Source of the DNA: Agromyces agglutinans
GTDB taxonomy: Bacteria > Actinomycetota > Actinomycetes > Actinomycetales > Microbacteriaceae
NCBI RefSeq assembly: GCF_009647605.1
Contig: NZ_WJIF01000013.1
Span: forward strand, 1 to 64,000
Direction of reading: 5' to 3'
DNA: 64,000 nucleotides
The number at the start of each line of letters is the position of its first letter. Position 1 is the stretch's first letter. Below the pieces are notes generated by a model. That model did not search any database, was not told the DNA's origin, and saw only the letters and a list, made by a program, of their open reading frames with translations. The translations under genes were made by a program, and so were the position numbers. Below, one piece after another: positions 40,078 through 50,583 of the stretch.

Positions 40078-42497
40078 GCACCCGAGCGGCGTCGGCGCGG
40101 GCACCGGCTGGGGCGGTGGGGCCGGATCTGCCGGGTCGGCCTGGCGCGCCGCGTCGGCCGGGTCGGCCGGGCGGGCACGGCCGCTCGTACGCGGCCCGCG
40201 GGGGCCTGAGCCGGGTCGCGACGCTGGCCCTGCTCATCCTCATGTTCGCCGCCGCGCTGGTGCCGTGGTGGCCGATCTACGAGAGCGCCGCCTTCCTCGT
40301 GTGCGCCGCCGTCGGTGTGCTCGCGGGCCTCTCGATCGGCGTGGCCGGTGCGTCGCGGCGTTGGCCGGCCTGGCTCGTCGCGACGGCGATCGCGACGGCC
40401 TTCCTCGTCCTCGGCGTTCCCGCGGCGGTACCGAGCCGCGCGGTCCTCATCGTGCTGCCCACCCCTGCGGGCCTCGTCGACCTGCTCGCCGGGACTGCGC
40501 TCTCGTGGAAGGAACTGGTGACGGTCGCGCCACCCGTCGGCGCCTACCAGGCGCTGCTCGTGCCGGTCTTCCTGTCGACGCTCGTGGGCGCAGCCGTCGC
40601 GGCGACGCTCGCGCTGCGCACCCGCGTGCCGATCGCCGCCGCCCTGCCGCCGGCCGCCGTGTTCGTGACGGGCATCGCGTTCGGGGTCGTGCACGAGCAG
40701 TTCGCGGCCGCAGCGGGGCTCGCCTTCCTCGCGGCGACGGTGGCCTGGTTCGTGCGCGTCGCGATCGCCCGGCGCCGGGCGCTCATCGACGCCGGCGCCG
40801 CAGGCCGCGTCGAGGTCGCCCTGGCCGACGCGCGCCGTGTCGTCGGCGCCACCGTGATCCTCGCCGTCGCCCTGGTCGGCGCGTCGGTCGTCGCGATCGC
40901 GATGCCGACCCCGCAGCGCACCGTGATCCGCTCCGAGTTGCAGCCGCCGTTCGAACCCCGCGACCTCCGCAGTCCGCTCGCGGGATTCCGGACCGCCTTC
41001 GGGCCGGCCGCCGACGACCGCCCGATGCTCGAGGTGCGCGGGCTGCCCGCGGAGACGGGCCTGCGCCTCGCCGTACTCGACACGTACGACGGCATCGTGT
41101 ATTCGGTGGGCGGCGACGACGGCCGGGCGCTGTCCGGGCGGTTCACGCGACTGCCGTACCGGATCGACCGCAGCGAGGTCGCCGGCGAGCCGACTCGGCT
41201 CGACGTGCACGTGCTCGGCTACGACGATGTCTGGGTGCCCGGCGCCGGGCTGCTCGAGCGGATCGAGTTCAGCGGTGCCCGGGCGGCGACGCTCGCCGAC
41301 GGCTTCGTGCTCAACGACGTCACGGGCACCGGCGCGGTGCGGGGCGGGCTCGTGTCGGGCGACGCATTCACGGCCTGGTCGGTGGTGCCCGAGCCCCGCG
41401 CCGACCTCGCGGCGCTGCAACCCGGCACGACGGTGCTGCCTCCGACGCCCGAGCTGCCAGATCAGCTCCGGCAGTGGCTCGCCGCCCGGGCGCCCGCGTC
41501 GAGCGAGCCGGGCGAACGGCTCGAGGCAGTCGTCGACGCGCTCCACGCCGAGGGCTACGTGAGCCACGGCCAGGCGGGCGAGGTGGCGAGCCGGTCGGGA
41601 CATGCGCTGGAGCGTCTCGACGACCTCGTCGCGGAGCGGCCGATCGTCGGCGACGGCGAGCAGTACGCGGTCGCCGCCGCGCTGATGGCCCGCGAGATCG
41701 GGTTCCCCGCCCGCGTCGTCGTGGGCTACCTGCCCGGTGACGAGGATGCCGGGGGGCCCGCACGCGGGTCGGCGGATGCCGCCGACGGGGGTGACGCCGT
41801 CGTCTTCACGGGCGACGACCTGCAGGCGTGGATCGAGGTGCAGGACGCCGGCGGCGCGTGGGTGCAGGTGGACCCCAACCCCGAGGTTCGCGAGATCCCG
41901 GAGCGCGAACCCGACGACCCCACGGTGGTCTCGCGGCCGCAGTCGATCGTGCCGCCCCCCGAGGAGCGCACGCCGGTCGACGACCTCGGCGAGGATCCCG
42001 CGCTCACCCCCGACGACGGCGACGACGCCGACGACGCGTGGATCGCGGTGCTGCTCGGGATCGTCGGATGGCTCGGCCTCATCGTGCTCGCGGGGGCGGT
42101 CCTCGCGAGCCCGTTCCTGTTCATCCTCGCCGCGAAGGCCCGGCGGAGGCGCATCCGGCGTCGGGCCGACTCGGCGGGTCGGCGCATCGAAGGGGCCTGG
42201 CAGGAGTTCGCGGATGCCGCGACCGACCACGGGCTCCGCGTCCCGCCGGGCACGCGGGCCGAGCAGGCGGCCGCGATCGGAGGGCTCGATGCGATCGTGC
42301 TGGCGGGCGTGGTCGACCGGGCGCTGTACGGACCGGGCGCGGCCGCCGACGGGGACGACGATCGGGTGTGGGCCGCGGTGACCGATCTCCGGCGCCGGCT
42401 CGCGGCCGAGGTGGGGCGACGCCGGGCGCTGCTGGCCGCGGTCTCGCTCGGATCGCTCGGCGGCTACGCTGTGTCTCGGAGAGGAGCGCGCGAGTGA
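40074..42497 (+). CDS. Membrane transglutaminase-fold protein lacking catalytic Cys and His
   Basis: 807 residues, TgpA-like layout: about six N-terminal membrane spans (residues ~45-290), an extracytoplasmic domain with a transglutaminase core (~515-605), one C-terminal span (~656-688) and a DUF4129-like cytoplasmic tail. The core aligns well around ALMAREIGFPARVVVGYLPG and WVQVDPNPE. Where the nucleophilic Cys belongs (GDCEHFA type) the sequence has GDGEQYA with G528, and where HAW belongs it has QAW with Q584; only D600 of the triad remains. It is therefore probably not a protease or cross-linker but a binding or scaffold protein. ATGA and GTGA overlaps on either side. Confidence 0.88.
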   Translation: MSTRAASARAPAGAVGPDLPGRPGAPRRPGRPGGHGRSYAARGGLSRVATLALLILMFAAALVPWWPIYESAAFLVCAAVGVLAGLSIGVAGASRRWPAWLVATAIATAFLVLGVPAAVPSRAVLIVLPTPAGLVDLLAGTALSWKELVTVAPPVGAYQALLVPVFLSTLVGAAVAATLALRTRVPIAAALPPAAVFVTGIAFGVVHEQFAAAAGLAFLAATVAWFVRVAIARRRALIDAGAAGRVEVALADARRVVGATVILAVALVGASVVAIAMPTPQRTVIRSELQPPFEPRDLRSPLAGFRTAFGPAADDRPMLEVRGLPAETGLRLAVLDTYDGIVYSVGGDDGRALSGRFTRLPYRIDRSEVAGEPTRLDVHVLGYDDVWVPGAGLLERIEFSGARAATLADGFVLNDVTGTGAVRGGLVSGDAFTAWSVVPEPRADLAALQPGTTVLPPTPELPDQLRQWLAARAPASSEPGERLEAVVDALHAEGYVSHGQAGEVASRSGHALERLDDLVAERPIVGDGEQYAVAAALMAREIGFPARVVVGYLPGDEDAGGPARGSADAADGGDAVVFTGDDLQAWIEVQDAGGAWVQVDPNPEVREIPEREPDDPTVVSRPQSIVPPPEERTPVDDLGEDPALTPDDGDDADDAWIAVLLGIVGWLGLIVLAGAVLASPFLFILAAKARRRRIRRRADSAGRRIEGAWQEFADAATDHGLRVPPGTRAEQAAAIGGLDAIVLAGVVDRALYGPGAAADGDDDRVWAAVTDLRRRLAAEVGRRRALLAAVSLGSLGGYAVSRRGARE

Positions 42498-43033
42498 GGT
42501 GCCGGATCTGCGACGCGGACCTGCCCGAAGGGGCGATGTTCTGCGGGGAGTGCGGTTCGTCGACGAGCGCGACCCCCGAGTCCCGTCGGCGCGACCCGCG
42601 ACCGGGCGACACCGAGATCCTCGATCGCAAGGCGCTCACGACGGGCGTGGTGAGCGTGCCCGTCGCCGGCTTCCACCCGATCGCCGAACCCGCCGCGACG
42701 CCGTCGCCGGCACGGTTCGTGCTGCGGTTCAGCACCGGCGAGACGCGCACCGTCTCGGGCAGCGGGCTCGTCGGCCGCCGGCCGGTGCCGCAACCCGGTG
42801 AGCAGTTCGACCATCTCGTGCAGATCGGCGACCGCACGCTGTCGGTCTCCAAGACGCATCTCGAGTTCGGCGAGCACGACGGTGTGCTGTGGATCGCCGA
42901 CCGGTTCTCCGGCAACGGCACGATCGTGCGTCGACCCGACGACGGGGCCCTCCGCTGCGAGCCGGGCCGCCGCTATCTGGTGCCCCGTGGCAGCACCGTG
43001 GAGCTCGCCGACCAGTCGTTCGAGGTCGAGTAG
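42494..43033 (+). CDS. Zinc-ribbon plus FHA-domain protein
   Basis: 179 residues. The N-terminal zinc ribbon has C3-x2-C6 and C17-x2-C20 (MRCRICDADL, MFCGECGS). A ~55-residue linker follows, which contains Thr-rich stretches (TEILDRKALTTG) that could be kinase targets, then a C-terminal FHA domain (SGLVGRRPVPQPGE, SVSKTHLEFGEHDG, SGNGTIV). The linker-FHA layout recalls GarA-type proteins, where an N-terminal phosphothreonine is bound by its own FHA. GTGA overlap with the transglutaminase-fold gene. A likely second phospho-switch in the locus. Confidence 0.87.
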   Translation: MRCRICDADLPEGAMFCGECGSSTSATPESRRRDPRPGDTEILDRKALTTGVVSVPVAGFHPIAEPAATPSPARFVLRFSTGETRTVSGSGLVGRRPVPQPGEQFDHLVQIGDRTLSVSKTHLEFGEHDGVLWIADRFSGNGTIVRRPDDGALRCEPGRRYLVPRGSTVELADQSFEVE

Positions 43034-43137
43034 CCGGTCGCGCGCACCGCTTCTGCACAGGTCGCGGCCGCCCTGCGGCGCCCACGGAACGGGTGGCCCG
43101 ACGCCGGTCACCTCCGCGGATGCGGTCGGATGATCGG

Positions 43138-46119
43138 ATGCCGGACCCGAACGACGACCTCGACCTCCCGCTCGCGCTTCCTCCGGCGCCGCCCGACGAG
43201 CCGCGCCCGGGCTTCCCGGTGCTCGCCTCCCTGGCGCCGGTCGCGGGTGCGCTCGCGCTCTGGTTCGTGACCGGGTCGCCGCTCTCGCTCGCCTTCGCGG
43301 CGTTCGGCCCGATCGTCGCCGTCGCCTCGATGCTCGACGCGAGGCGGCAGGTCGCCAAACGGCTGCGGCGCGCGCGGCGCGACCGCGAGTCCGCGCTCGC
43401 GGCGCTCCGAGACGAGCTGGGCGGGCGGCAGGCCCGCGAGCTCGAACACGCCCGGCGGCTGCATCCTTCGGCGCGACGCGCGCTCGCGGCTCCGCCGGGC
43501 GCGCTCTGGCGCCCGGCGGCACCCGCCGCCGTGGTGCTCGGCACGGGCCGGGCGGCCAGCGGCGTCCGCGTCACGGGCACGCCCGTCGATGATGCCGACC
43601 GCGAGCTGCTGGCGCTCGCGCGGCGTCTCGACCGGGCGCCGATCACCGTGGAACCCGGCGCCGGCATCGGCATCGTCGGCCCGCGCCTGCTCGCGCGCGC
43701 GGCCGCGCGCGCCGTCGTGGTGCAGCTGGCGGCCCGCTGCGCGCCCGGGGGAGTCGGGTTCCGGTTCCCCCAGGATCCCGAGTGGTCCTGGGCGGCCGGG
43801 CTTCCGCACGGAGGCCGCGACCCGCTGGTGCACGTGATCGAATCCGACGAGGCGTCGGCCGCGCGCACCGCCGCCGACCACTCCGACGGATGGCTCGTCG
43901 CCGTGGCATCCGATGCGGCGCAGTTGCCTCCCGGCGCTGGCACCGTCCTCCGGCTGCACTCGCCGCGCGACGGCGTCCTGGAGCGCGAGCGCGGGCTTCC
44001 GGCCGGTCGGCGGCTGGTGCCCGACCTCGTCTCGATCGAGGAGGCGTCGGCCTGGGCGAGCGCCGCGTCGGCCGCCGCCGATCGCGCGGGGCTCGCGGCG
44101 GGTGCTGCGCGGCTGCCCCGCTCGGTACCGTTCGAGACGCTGGCCCAGCCCGCGCCCGACCCCGCCGGGCGTGGTTCGCTCGCCGCGGTCGTCGGCGCCT
44201 CCGCGCCCGGGGCGGACGGATCCGTCGAGCTCGACCTGGTCCGCGAGGGTCCGCACGCGCTCGTCGCGGGCACCAGCGGCAGCGGCAAGAGCGAGTTCCT
44301 CATCTCCTGGCTCGCCGCCCTCGCGGTGGCGCACCCTCCGGAGCGCGCGGCGTTCCTGCTCATCGACTTCAAGGGCGGTGCGACCTTCGAGCCGCTGCGC
44401 GGCCTGCCGCACGTGGCCGGCATCGTGACCGACCTCGACGAGGCCGAGGCTCGTCGGGCGGTCGAGAGCCTGCGCGCGGAACTGCGGCACCGCGAGCACG
44501 TGCTGCGCGCCGCCGGCGCGCGCGAGATCGCCGCGCTCGCTCCCGAGGTCGCGCTGCCGCGGTTGGTCATCGTGATCGACGAGTACCAGGCCATGGTCGA
44601 CCGATTCCCCGAGGTCGGACAGGTGATCGCCGACATCGCCGCCCGGGGCCGATCCCTCGGGGTGCATCTCGTGCTGGCCGCGCAGCGGCCGAACGGCGTC
44701 GTGCGCGAGCAGGTGACCGCGAACTGCGGCGTGCGGGTGTCGCTGCGCGTCCTCGACCGGGCCGACAGCATCGCCGTGATCGGCACTCCCGCCGCCGCGT
44801 CGCTCGATGCCGAGTCGCCCGGCCGCGCGGTGCTCGCGACCGCCGAACGCAGGCCGATCGAGTTCCAGGCCGCCTTCACCTCGAGCGGCGCGCTCGAGCG
44901 CATCCGAGCCGCGGCGGACGGTGCGCCCGCGCGCCGTCCGTGGCTCGACCCGCTGCCGAGGGTCGTCGAGCCCGCCGATCTGGCGAAGCTCGTCGTCGCC
45001 GACGCAGCGGGCGTTCGCGGCACCGATGCCGAGGCGACCCCAGCCGACACGACGGCGGCCGGCCGGGGCGTCGTCTTCGGCGTGGTCGACGAGCCCGAGC
45101 GGCAGCGCCGGAGCCTCGCGCAGTGGCATCCGGAGGCCGATGGCCACCTCCTCGTCGTCGGCGGTGCCGGCAGCGGACGATCCGGCGCGCTGGGATCGGT
45201 GGCCCGCAGCTTCGCCGCGCGACACGGCGGTGACGCGGTGGTCGTGCTCGGCGGTCCGCGAAGCGGAGAGTGGGACCGCCTCCACGAGGAGCTCGCGAGG
45301 GTCCGCGCGGCCGCGTACTCGGGCCCACGGCTGCTCGTCGCCGACGACCTCGACTCGCGCCACCGAGCGTGGCCCGAGGAGCATCGCCACGCCGTCGCGG
45401 CGACGCTTGAGGCGCTGTTGCGCGAAGGACGGGCGACGGGCCTTCGCCTCGCGGCCTCGGCGACGAGCGTGCAGGCGCTGGGCTCCGGCATCCGCGAGGG
45501 GTTCTCCTCGACCCTGCTGCTGCGGCACCCGAATCGCGGCGAGCTCGTTCACGCCGGCGGCGTCGGCGACCTCTGGCGGGCCGACGAGCCGCCGGGGGCC
45601 GGCCAGTGGCGCGGCGGCCGGGTGCAGGTCGTGCGCACCGGACCGCCGCCGGCGTCGGCCGAGCGGCCCGTCGCCCCGCTCCGACCGCCCAGCGACCGGC
45701 CGCTCGCGGTCGTGACCGACTCGGTCGTCGCCGATGCTGCCGCGCTCCGGCCGGGCGCAGGGCGAGAGGTCGTCGAGCTCGGGGCGAACCCAGCGTCCGC
45801 CCGCCACGCGGCTGCCGCGGTCGAGGCCGGGGGAGCGCCGATCGTCGTCGGCGACGGCGACGCGTGGGCGATGAACTGGGCGCTGCTGGCCGGCATCCGC
45901 GAACGCGGACCGCTCGTCGTGCACGGCGGCCCGGCCGAGTACCGTGCGGTCGTGCGCGACCGGCGGGTGCCGCCGCTGCTCGACGACGGACGCTCCCAGT
46001 GCTGGCTGCTCGAAGCCGGGGCCGCTCCGGTGCGCCGGGCTTGGCCGGCCGCCCCGGCCGTCCCGGCGGGCCCCGATCGGAGCGCGCATCCGGGCCTGCG
46101 CGAGCCTCCGCGAGGGTGA
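43138..46119 (+). CDS. EssC/SpoIIIE-like FtsK-family ATPase
   Basis: 993 residues. Two close N-terminal membrane segments (about 24-64), then a helical region and FtsK/SpoIIIE domains. The first has Walker A GTSGSGKSEF (K384), FLLIDFKGGATFEPL, LVIVIDEYQAMVDRFPEV and LAAQRPNGVVREQV, closely resembling type VII secretion EssC/EccC D1. The second has GAGSGRSGAL with R681 in place of the P-loop lysine, so it probably binds ATP poorly or not at all. A shortened third region (~850-993) lacks a P-loop. No FHA domain is fused, unlike Firmicute EssC. An in-frame ATG at 43120 is an alternative start. Likely motor of export for the locus; substrates unknown. Confidence 0.88.
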   Translation: MPDPNDDLDLPLALPPAPPDEPRPGFPVLASLAPVAGALALWFVTGSPLSLAFAAFGPIVAVASMLDARRQVAKRLRRARRDRESALAALRDELGGRQARELEHARRLHPSARRALAAPPGALWRPAAPAAVVLGTGRAASGVRVTGTPVDDADRELLALARRLDRAPITVEPGAGIGIVGPRLLARAAARAVVVQLAARCAPGGVGFRFPQDPEWSWAAGLPHGGRDPLVHVIESDEASAARTAADHSDGWLVAVASDAAQLPPGAGTVLRLHSPRDGVLERERGLPAGRRLVPDLVSIEEASAWASAASAAADRAGLAAGAARLPRSVPFETLAQPAPDPAGRGSLAAVVGASAPGADGSVELDLVREGPHALVAGTSGSGKSEFLISWLAALAVAHPPERAAFLLIDFKGGATFEPLRGLPHVAGIVTDLDEAEARRAVESLRAELRHREHVLRAAGAREIAALAPEVALPRLVIVIDEYQAMVDRFPEVGQVIADIAARGRSLGVHLVLAAQRPNGVVREQVTANCGVRVSLRVLDRADSIAVIGTPAAASLDAESPGRAVLATAERRPIEFQAAFTSSGALERIRAAADGAPARRPWLDPLPRVVEPADLAKLVVADAAGVRGTDAEATPADTTAAGRGVVFGVVDEPERQRRSLAQWHPEADGHLLVVGGAGSGRSGALGSVARSFAARHGGDAVVVLGGPRSGEWDRLHEELARVRAAAYSGPRLLVADDLDSRHRAWPEEHRHAVAATLEALLREGRATGLRLAASATSVQALGSGIREGFSSTLLLRHPNRGELVHAGGVGDLWRADEPPGAGQWRGGRVQVVRTGPPPASAERPVAPLRPPSDRPLAVVTDSVVADAAALRPGAGREVVELGANPASARHAAAAVEAGGAPIVVGDGDAWAMNWALLAGIRERGPLVVHGGPAEYRAVVRDRRVPPLLDDGRSQCWLLEAGAAPVRRAWPAAPAVPAGPDRSAHPGLREPPRG

Positions 46120-46190
46120 CGCCCGAACGGAGGATTCCGTGTGGATTCGGCGCGCGGACGCACGGAATCAGTGCCGAATGTTCCCAGAAG

Positions 46191-46244
46191 TTAACGAATC
46201 AGATATCGAATCGTGAAATGCATCACGCAGTGTGGCAGTATCTT
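46191..46244 (+). promoter_or_regulatory. potD promoter region with CRP/GlxR-like site
   Basis: In an AT-richer 163-bp gap, TTAACG (46191-46196) and TGAAAT (46214-46219) form a weak promoter with 17-bp spacing; TATCTT (46239-46244) is another -10 option. CGTGA-N6-TCACG (46212-46227) is a perfect 5-bp dyad of the CRP/GlxR type (consensus TGTGA-N6-TCACA) and would cover the first -10, suggesting repression, or activation of the second. Confidence 0.45.
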
Positions 46245-46282
46245 CCCACCCCCGCAGTGTGGCGAACCCGATAGGAGCACCC

Positions 46283-47493
46283 GTGACCGTACGGCCCCTT
46301 CCGCAGGACCCGATCGTCCGATCCCTGATCGTCCAGGCCCGCAAGGCGCAGCTGAATCGCCGAACCCTCCTCGCCGGCGGCGGCGCCGGCCTCGGCGCGC
46401 TCGCGCTCGCGGCCTGCTCGGGCGGAGGGGGCCAGGCCAAGCCCACCGCGGCGGCCGACGCCTCCAAGACCGATGCGACGCTCAACTGGGCGAACTGGGC
46501 GGCGTACATCGACGAAGACGACGCCGGCGACTACCCGACGCTCGTGCGCTTCACCGAGGAGACCGGCATCAGCGTCAACTACGAGGTCGCCGTCGACGAC
46601 AACAACACCTACTACGGCAAGGTCAAAGACCAGCTGGCGCTCGGCCAGGACATCGGCGCCGACCTCGTGTGCCTCACCGACTGGATGGTCTCGCGCTGGA
46701 TCCGCCTCGGCTACACGCAGGAGCTGAACCACGACAACATCCCGAACCTCGCCAACCTCGTGCCGTCGCTGCGCGACCCCGACTTCGACCCGGGCCGAGC
46801 GCACTCCGTGCCGTGGCAGGGCGGCTTCGCCGGCCTCGCCTGGAACAAGGAGGCGATCCCCGGCGGTCTCGCGAGCGTCTCCGACCTGTGGGACCCTTCG
46901 CTCAAGGGCCGCGTCGGCGTGCTCTCCGAGATGCGCGACACCATGGGCTGCATCATGCTCGAGAACGGCGTGGACATCGCCGGCGACTGGGGCGACGAGG
47001 AGTACGGCGCTGCCATCGACCTGCTCCGCGAGCAGGTCGAGAGCGGACAGGTGCGCAACATCAAGGGCAACTCCTACCTCGAGGATCTCAAGAGCGAGGA
47101 CACCCTCGCGGCGATCGTGTGGTCGGGCGACATCACGGTGATCAACGCCGAGGCGGGCGACAAGTGGGAGTTCGCCATCCCGTCGGCGGGCGGCACGCTC
47201 TGGAACGACAACTTCCTCGTGCCCATCGGCTCCCCGCGCAAGACCAACGCCGAGACGCTGATCGACTACTACTACCGGCCCGAGGTCGCCGCCGAGGTCG
47301 CCGCGTGGGTGAACTTCATCACGCCCGTGGCCGGCGCGAAGGAGGCGGCGATGGAGATCGACCCCGAACTCGCCGAGAACCAGCTGATCTTCCCGAACGA
47401 GGAGACGCTCTCGACCGCGCACATCTTCCGGTCGCTGACGGGTGCCGAGGAACAGAAGTACCAGGCCGAGTTCCAGAGCATCCTGCTCGGCTC

Positions 47494-47497
<4 letters not shown>
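46283..47497 (+). CDS. Polyamine ABC transporter substrate-binding lipoprotein (PotD/PotF-like)
   Basis: 404 residues. A twin-arginine-type signal (LNRRTLLAGGGAGLGALALA) ends in a lipobox LAAC, so it is a Tat-exported lipoprotein. The mature part is a cluster-D binding protein with polyamine-type features: LNWANWAAYIDEDDAG, YGKVKDQLALGQDIGADLVCLTD, and VPWQGGFAGLAWNKEAI. GTG follows ATAGGAGC. First gene of a four-gene uptake operon; the ATPase gene overlaps by 4 nt if its GTG is used. Specificity for putrescine versus spermidine cannot be set from sequence. Confidence 0.9.
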
Positions 47498-48711
<1,214 letters not shown>

Positions 48712-49623
48712 ATGGCCTTCGCCGCATTCGCGACCACGGAAGCCCAGCCGCAGGCGCCCCGTCGCCGCAGCCGCATCGCGCTGTTCCTGCTGCTGCCCGG
48801 CATCGCGTACCTCATCCTGTTCTTCCTCGCGCCGCTCGTGTCGCTGTTGCTGACCTCGCTGCAGCAGCCCAACGAGTTCGGCGACATCGGGGTCTACGAC
48901 TACGGGTTCAACTGGCAGAACTACGTCGACGTGGTGTCCGTGTACTGGGAGCACATCGTGCGCTCGTTCGGGTACGCGCTCGTCGCGACCGTGCTCGCGC
49001 TCGCGTTCAGCTATCCGCTCGCGTACTTCATCGGCGTCACGGCGCGGCGATGGCCGCTGCTGCAGGGGCTCATGCTCGTGCTCGTGATCGCCCCGTTCTT
49101 CATCAGCTTCCTGCTGCGCACGCTCGCGTGGAAGCAGATCCTCTCCGACGAGTCGTTCATCATCACGTCGCTGAAGGCGCTGTCGCTGCTCGCCCCCGAC
49201 GCCCACTTCACGGGCACGCCGTTCGCGGTGATCTTCGGCCTCACGTACAACTTCATCCCGTTCATGACGCTGCCGCTCTACACGACGCTCGAGCGGCTCG
49301 ACCTGCGCTACCTCGAGGCCGGCTCGGATCTCTACGCGAGCCCGTTCACCGTCTTCCGCAAGGTCACCGTGCCGCTGTCGATGCCCGGCATCGTCGCGGG
49401 CACGCTGCTGACCTTCATCCCCGCCGCGGGCGATTACATCAACGCCAGTCGCGACTTCCTCGGCGGGCCCGACACCCAGATGATGGGCAACGTCATCGAG
49501 GCGAACTTCCTCGTGACGCTGAACTACCCGGCCGCGGCCGCGCTGTCGATCATCCTGATGGCCGCGATCCTCGTCATCGTCGGCGTGTACGTGAAGCGTT
49601 CCGGAACGGAGGACCTGCTGTGA
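48712..49623 (+). CDS. potB: Polyamine ABC transporter permease 1 (PotB-like)
   Basis: 303 residues and six membrane helices, starting IALFLLLPGIAYLILFFLAPLV. The binding-protein-dependent permease EAA loop (about LEAGSDLYASPFTVFRKVTVPLSMPG) contacts PotA. ATG follows the potA stop directly. The longer periplasmic loop before the second helix is typical of PotB versus PotC. Confidence 0.92.
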   Translation: MAFAAFATTEAQPQAPRRRSRIALFLLLPGIAYLILFFLAPLVSLLLTSLQQPNEFGDIGVYDYGFNWQNYVDVVSVYWEHIVRSFGYALVATVLALAFSYPLAYFIGVTARRWPLLQGLMLVLVIAPFFISFLLRTLAWKQILSDESFIITSLKALSLLAPDAHFTGTPFAVIFGLTYNFIPFMTLPLYTTLERLDLRYLEAGSDLYASPFTVFRKVTVPLSMPGIVAGTLLTFIPAAGDYINASRDFLGGPDTQMMGNVIEANFLVTLNYPAAAALSIILMAAILVIVGVYVKRSGTEDLL

Positions 49624-50531
49624 GCGGTGAGGTGCAGGCGGGTGCGGTGCTCGGCGGCCTCGCCGAGGAGCAGCAGCTCGACGGCGGTCCGCGTCGCGCG
49701 GGCGGGCGCCGCGGTGCGCGCCCGCGGCGCATCGGCCTCGGCGACTGGCTCCTGCCGGCGTACGCGGTCATCGCGCTCGTGTTCCTGCTGATCCCGATCG
49801 TCTACACGTTCGTGTTCTCGTTCAACGACTCGATCAAGTCGAACATCTCCTGGCGCGGGTTCACCTTCGACAAGTGGCTGAACGTGTGCAACGTCGAGGG
49901 CGGCGCGGTCTGCGAGGCGTTCGGCAACAGCATCGTGATCGGGCTGGTCTCGACCCTCATCGCCACCACGCTCGGCACCATGATCGCGATCGCGATCGTT
50001 CGCTACCGGTTCCGCGCCCGCTCGGCGATCAGCCTCCTGCTGTTCCTGCCGATGGCGACCCCCGAGGTCGTGCTCGGCGCAGGCCTGGCCGCCCAGTTCC
50101 TGGCGGTCGGCGTGCCGAAGGACATGCTGACGATCATCCTCGCGCACACGATGTTCTGCATCAGCTTCGTCGTGGTGACGGTGAAGGCGCGCGTCGCGAG
50201 CCTCGACCCCGCACTCGAGGAGGCCGGTCGCGATCTGTACGGGTCACCGTCGCAGGTGTTCTGGCGGGTCACCTTCCCGCTCCTGACCCCGGGCATCCTC
50301 GCGGCCGCGCTCCTGTCGTTCGCGCTGAGCTTCGACGACTTCATCATCACGAACTTCAACTCGGGCTCGGTCTCGACCTTCCCGAAGTACGTGTACATCT
50401 CGGCGTCGCGCGGCATCCCGGCCGAGGCGAACGTGATCGCCTCCGCGGTCTTCCTGTTCGCGATCGTGCTCGTGATCGCCGCACAGGTCTCACGCGCGGC
50501 CCGAGCGAAGCGCCTCGCGAAGCTGGGCTGA
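49620..50531 (+). CDS. potC: Polyamine ABC transporter permease 2 (PotC-like)
   Basis: 303 residues and six helices, preceded by an unusual ~38-residue Gly/Arg-rich cytoplasmic start (GGPRRAGGRRGARPRR). EAA loop: LEEAGRDLYGSPSQVFWRVTFPLLTPG. FDDFIITNFNSGSVSTFP near the C-terminus is characteristic of PotC/PotI. GTGA overlap with potB. Operon ends at a perfect 46-bp palindrome ~50 bp on. Confidence 0.92.
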   Translation: MSGEVQAGAVLGGLAEEQQLDGGPRRAGGRRGARPRRIGLGDWLLPAYAVIALVFLLIPIVYTFVFSFNDSIKSNISWRGFTFDKWLNVCNVEGGAVCEAFGNSIVIGLVSTLIATTLGTMIAIAIVRYRFRARSAISLLLFLPMATPEVVLGAGLAAQFLAVGVPKDMLTIILAHTMFCISFVVVTVKARVASLDPALEEAGRDLYGSPSQVFWRVTFPLLTPGILAAALLSFALSFDDFIITNFNSGSVSTFPKYVYISASRGIPAEANVIASAVFLFAIVLVIAAQVSRAARAKRLAKLG

Positions 50532-50583
50532 GCCGCGCTGAGCCGAGCCGAGCCGACCTGAGCAGCGCTGGGCCGCGCCCGGC
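50520..50583 (+). repeat. GAGCC-type degenerate tandem repeat after potC
   Basis: GAGCCG recurs four times and GCGCTG/CCGCGC variants alternate with it between the potC stop and the palindrome. It looks like slippage-generated simple sequence; no coding function seen. Confidence 0.4.

Noticed and set aside
40074-42497. Active transglutaminase or protease
   Set aside because: Catalytic Cys and His positions are Gly and Gln, so the usual annotation would mislead.
43034-46282. WXG100/ESAT-6-like substrate gene near the EssC-like ATPase
   Set aside because: I looked for ~100-residue helical products with a WxG centre in the gaps and flanks and found none; the gaps (104 and 163 bp) are too short.
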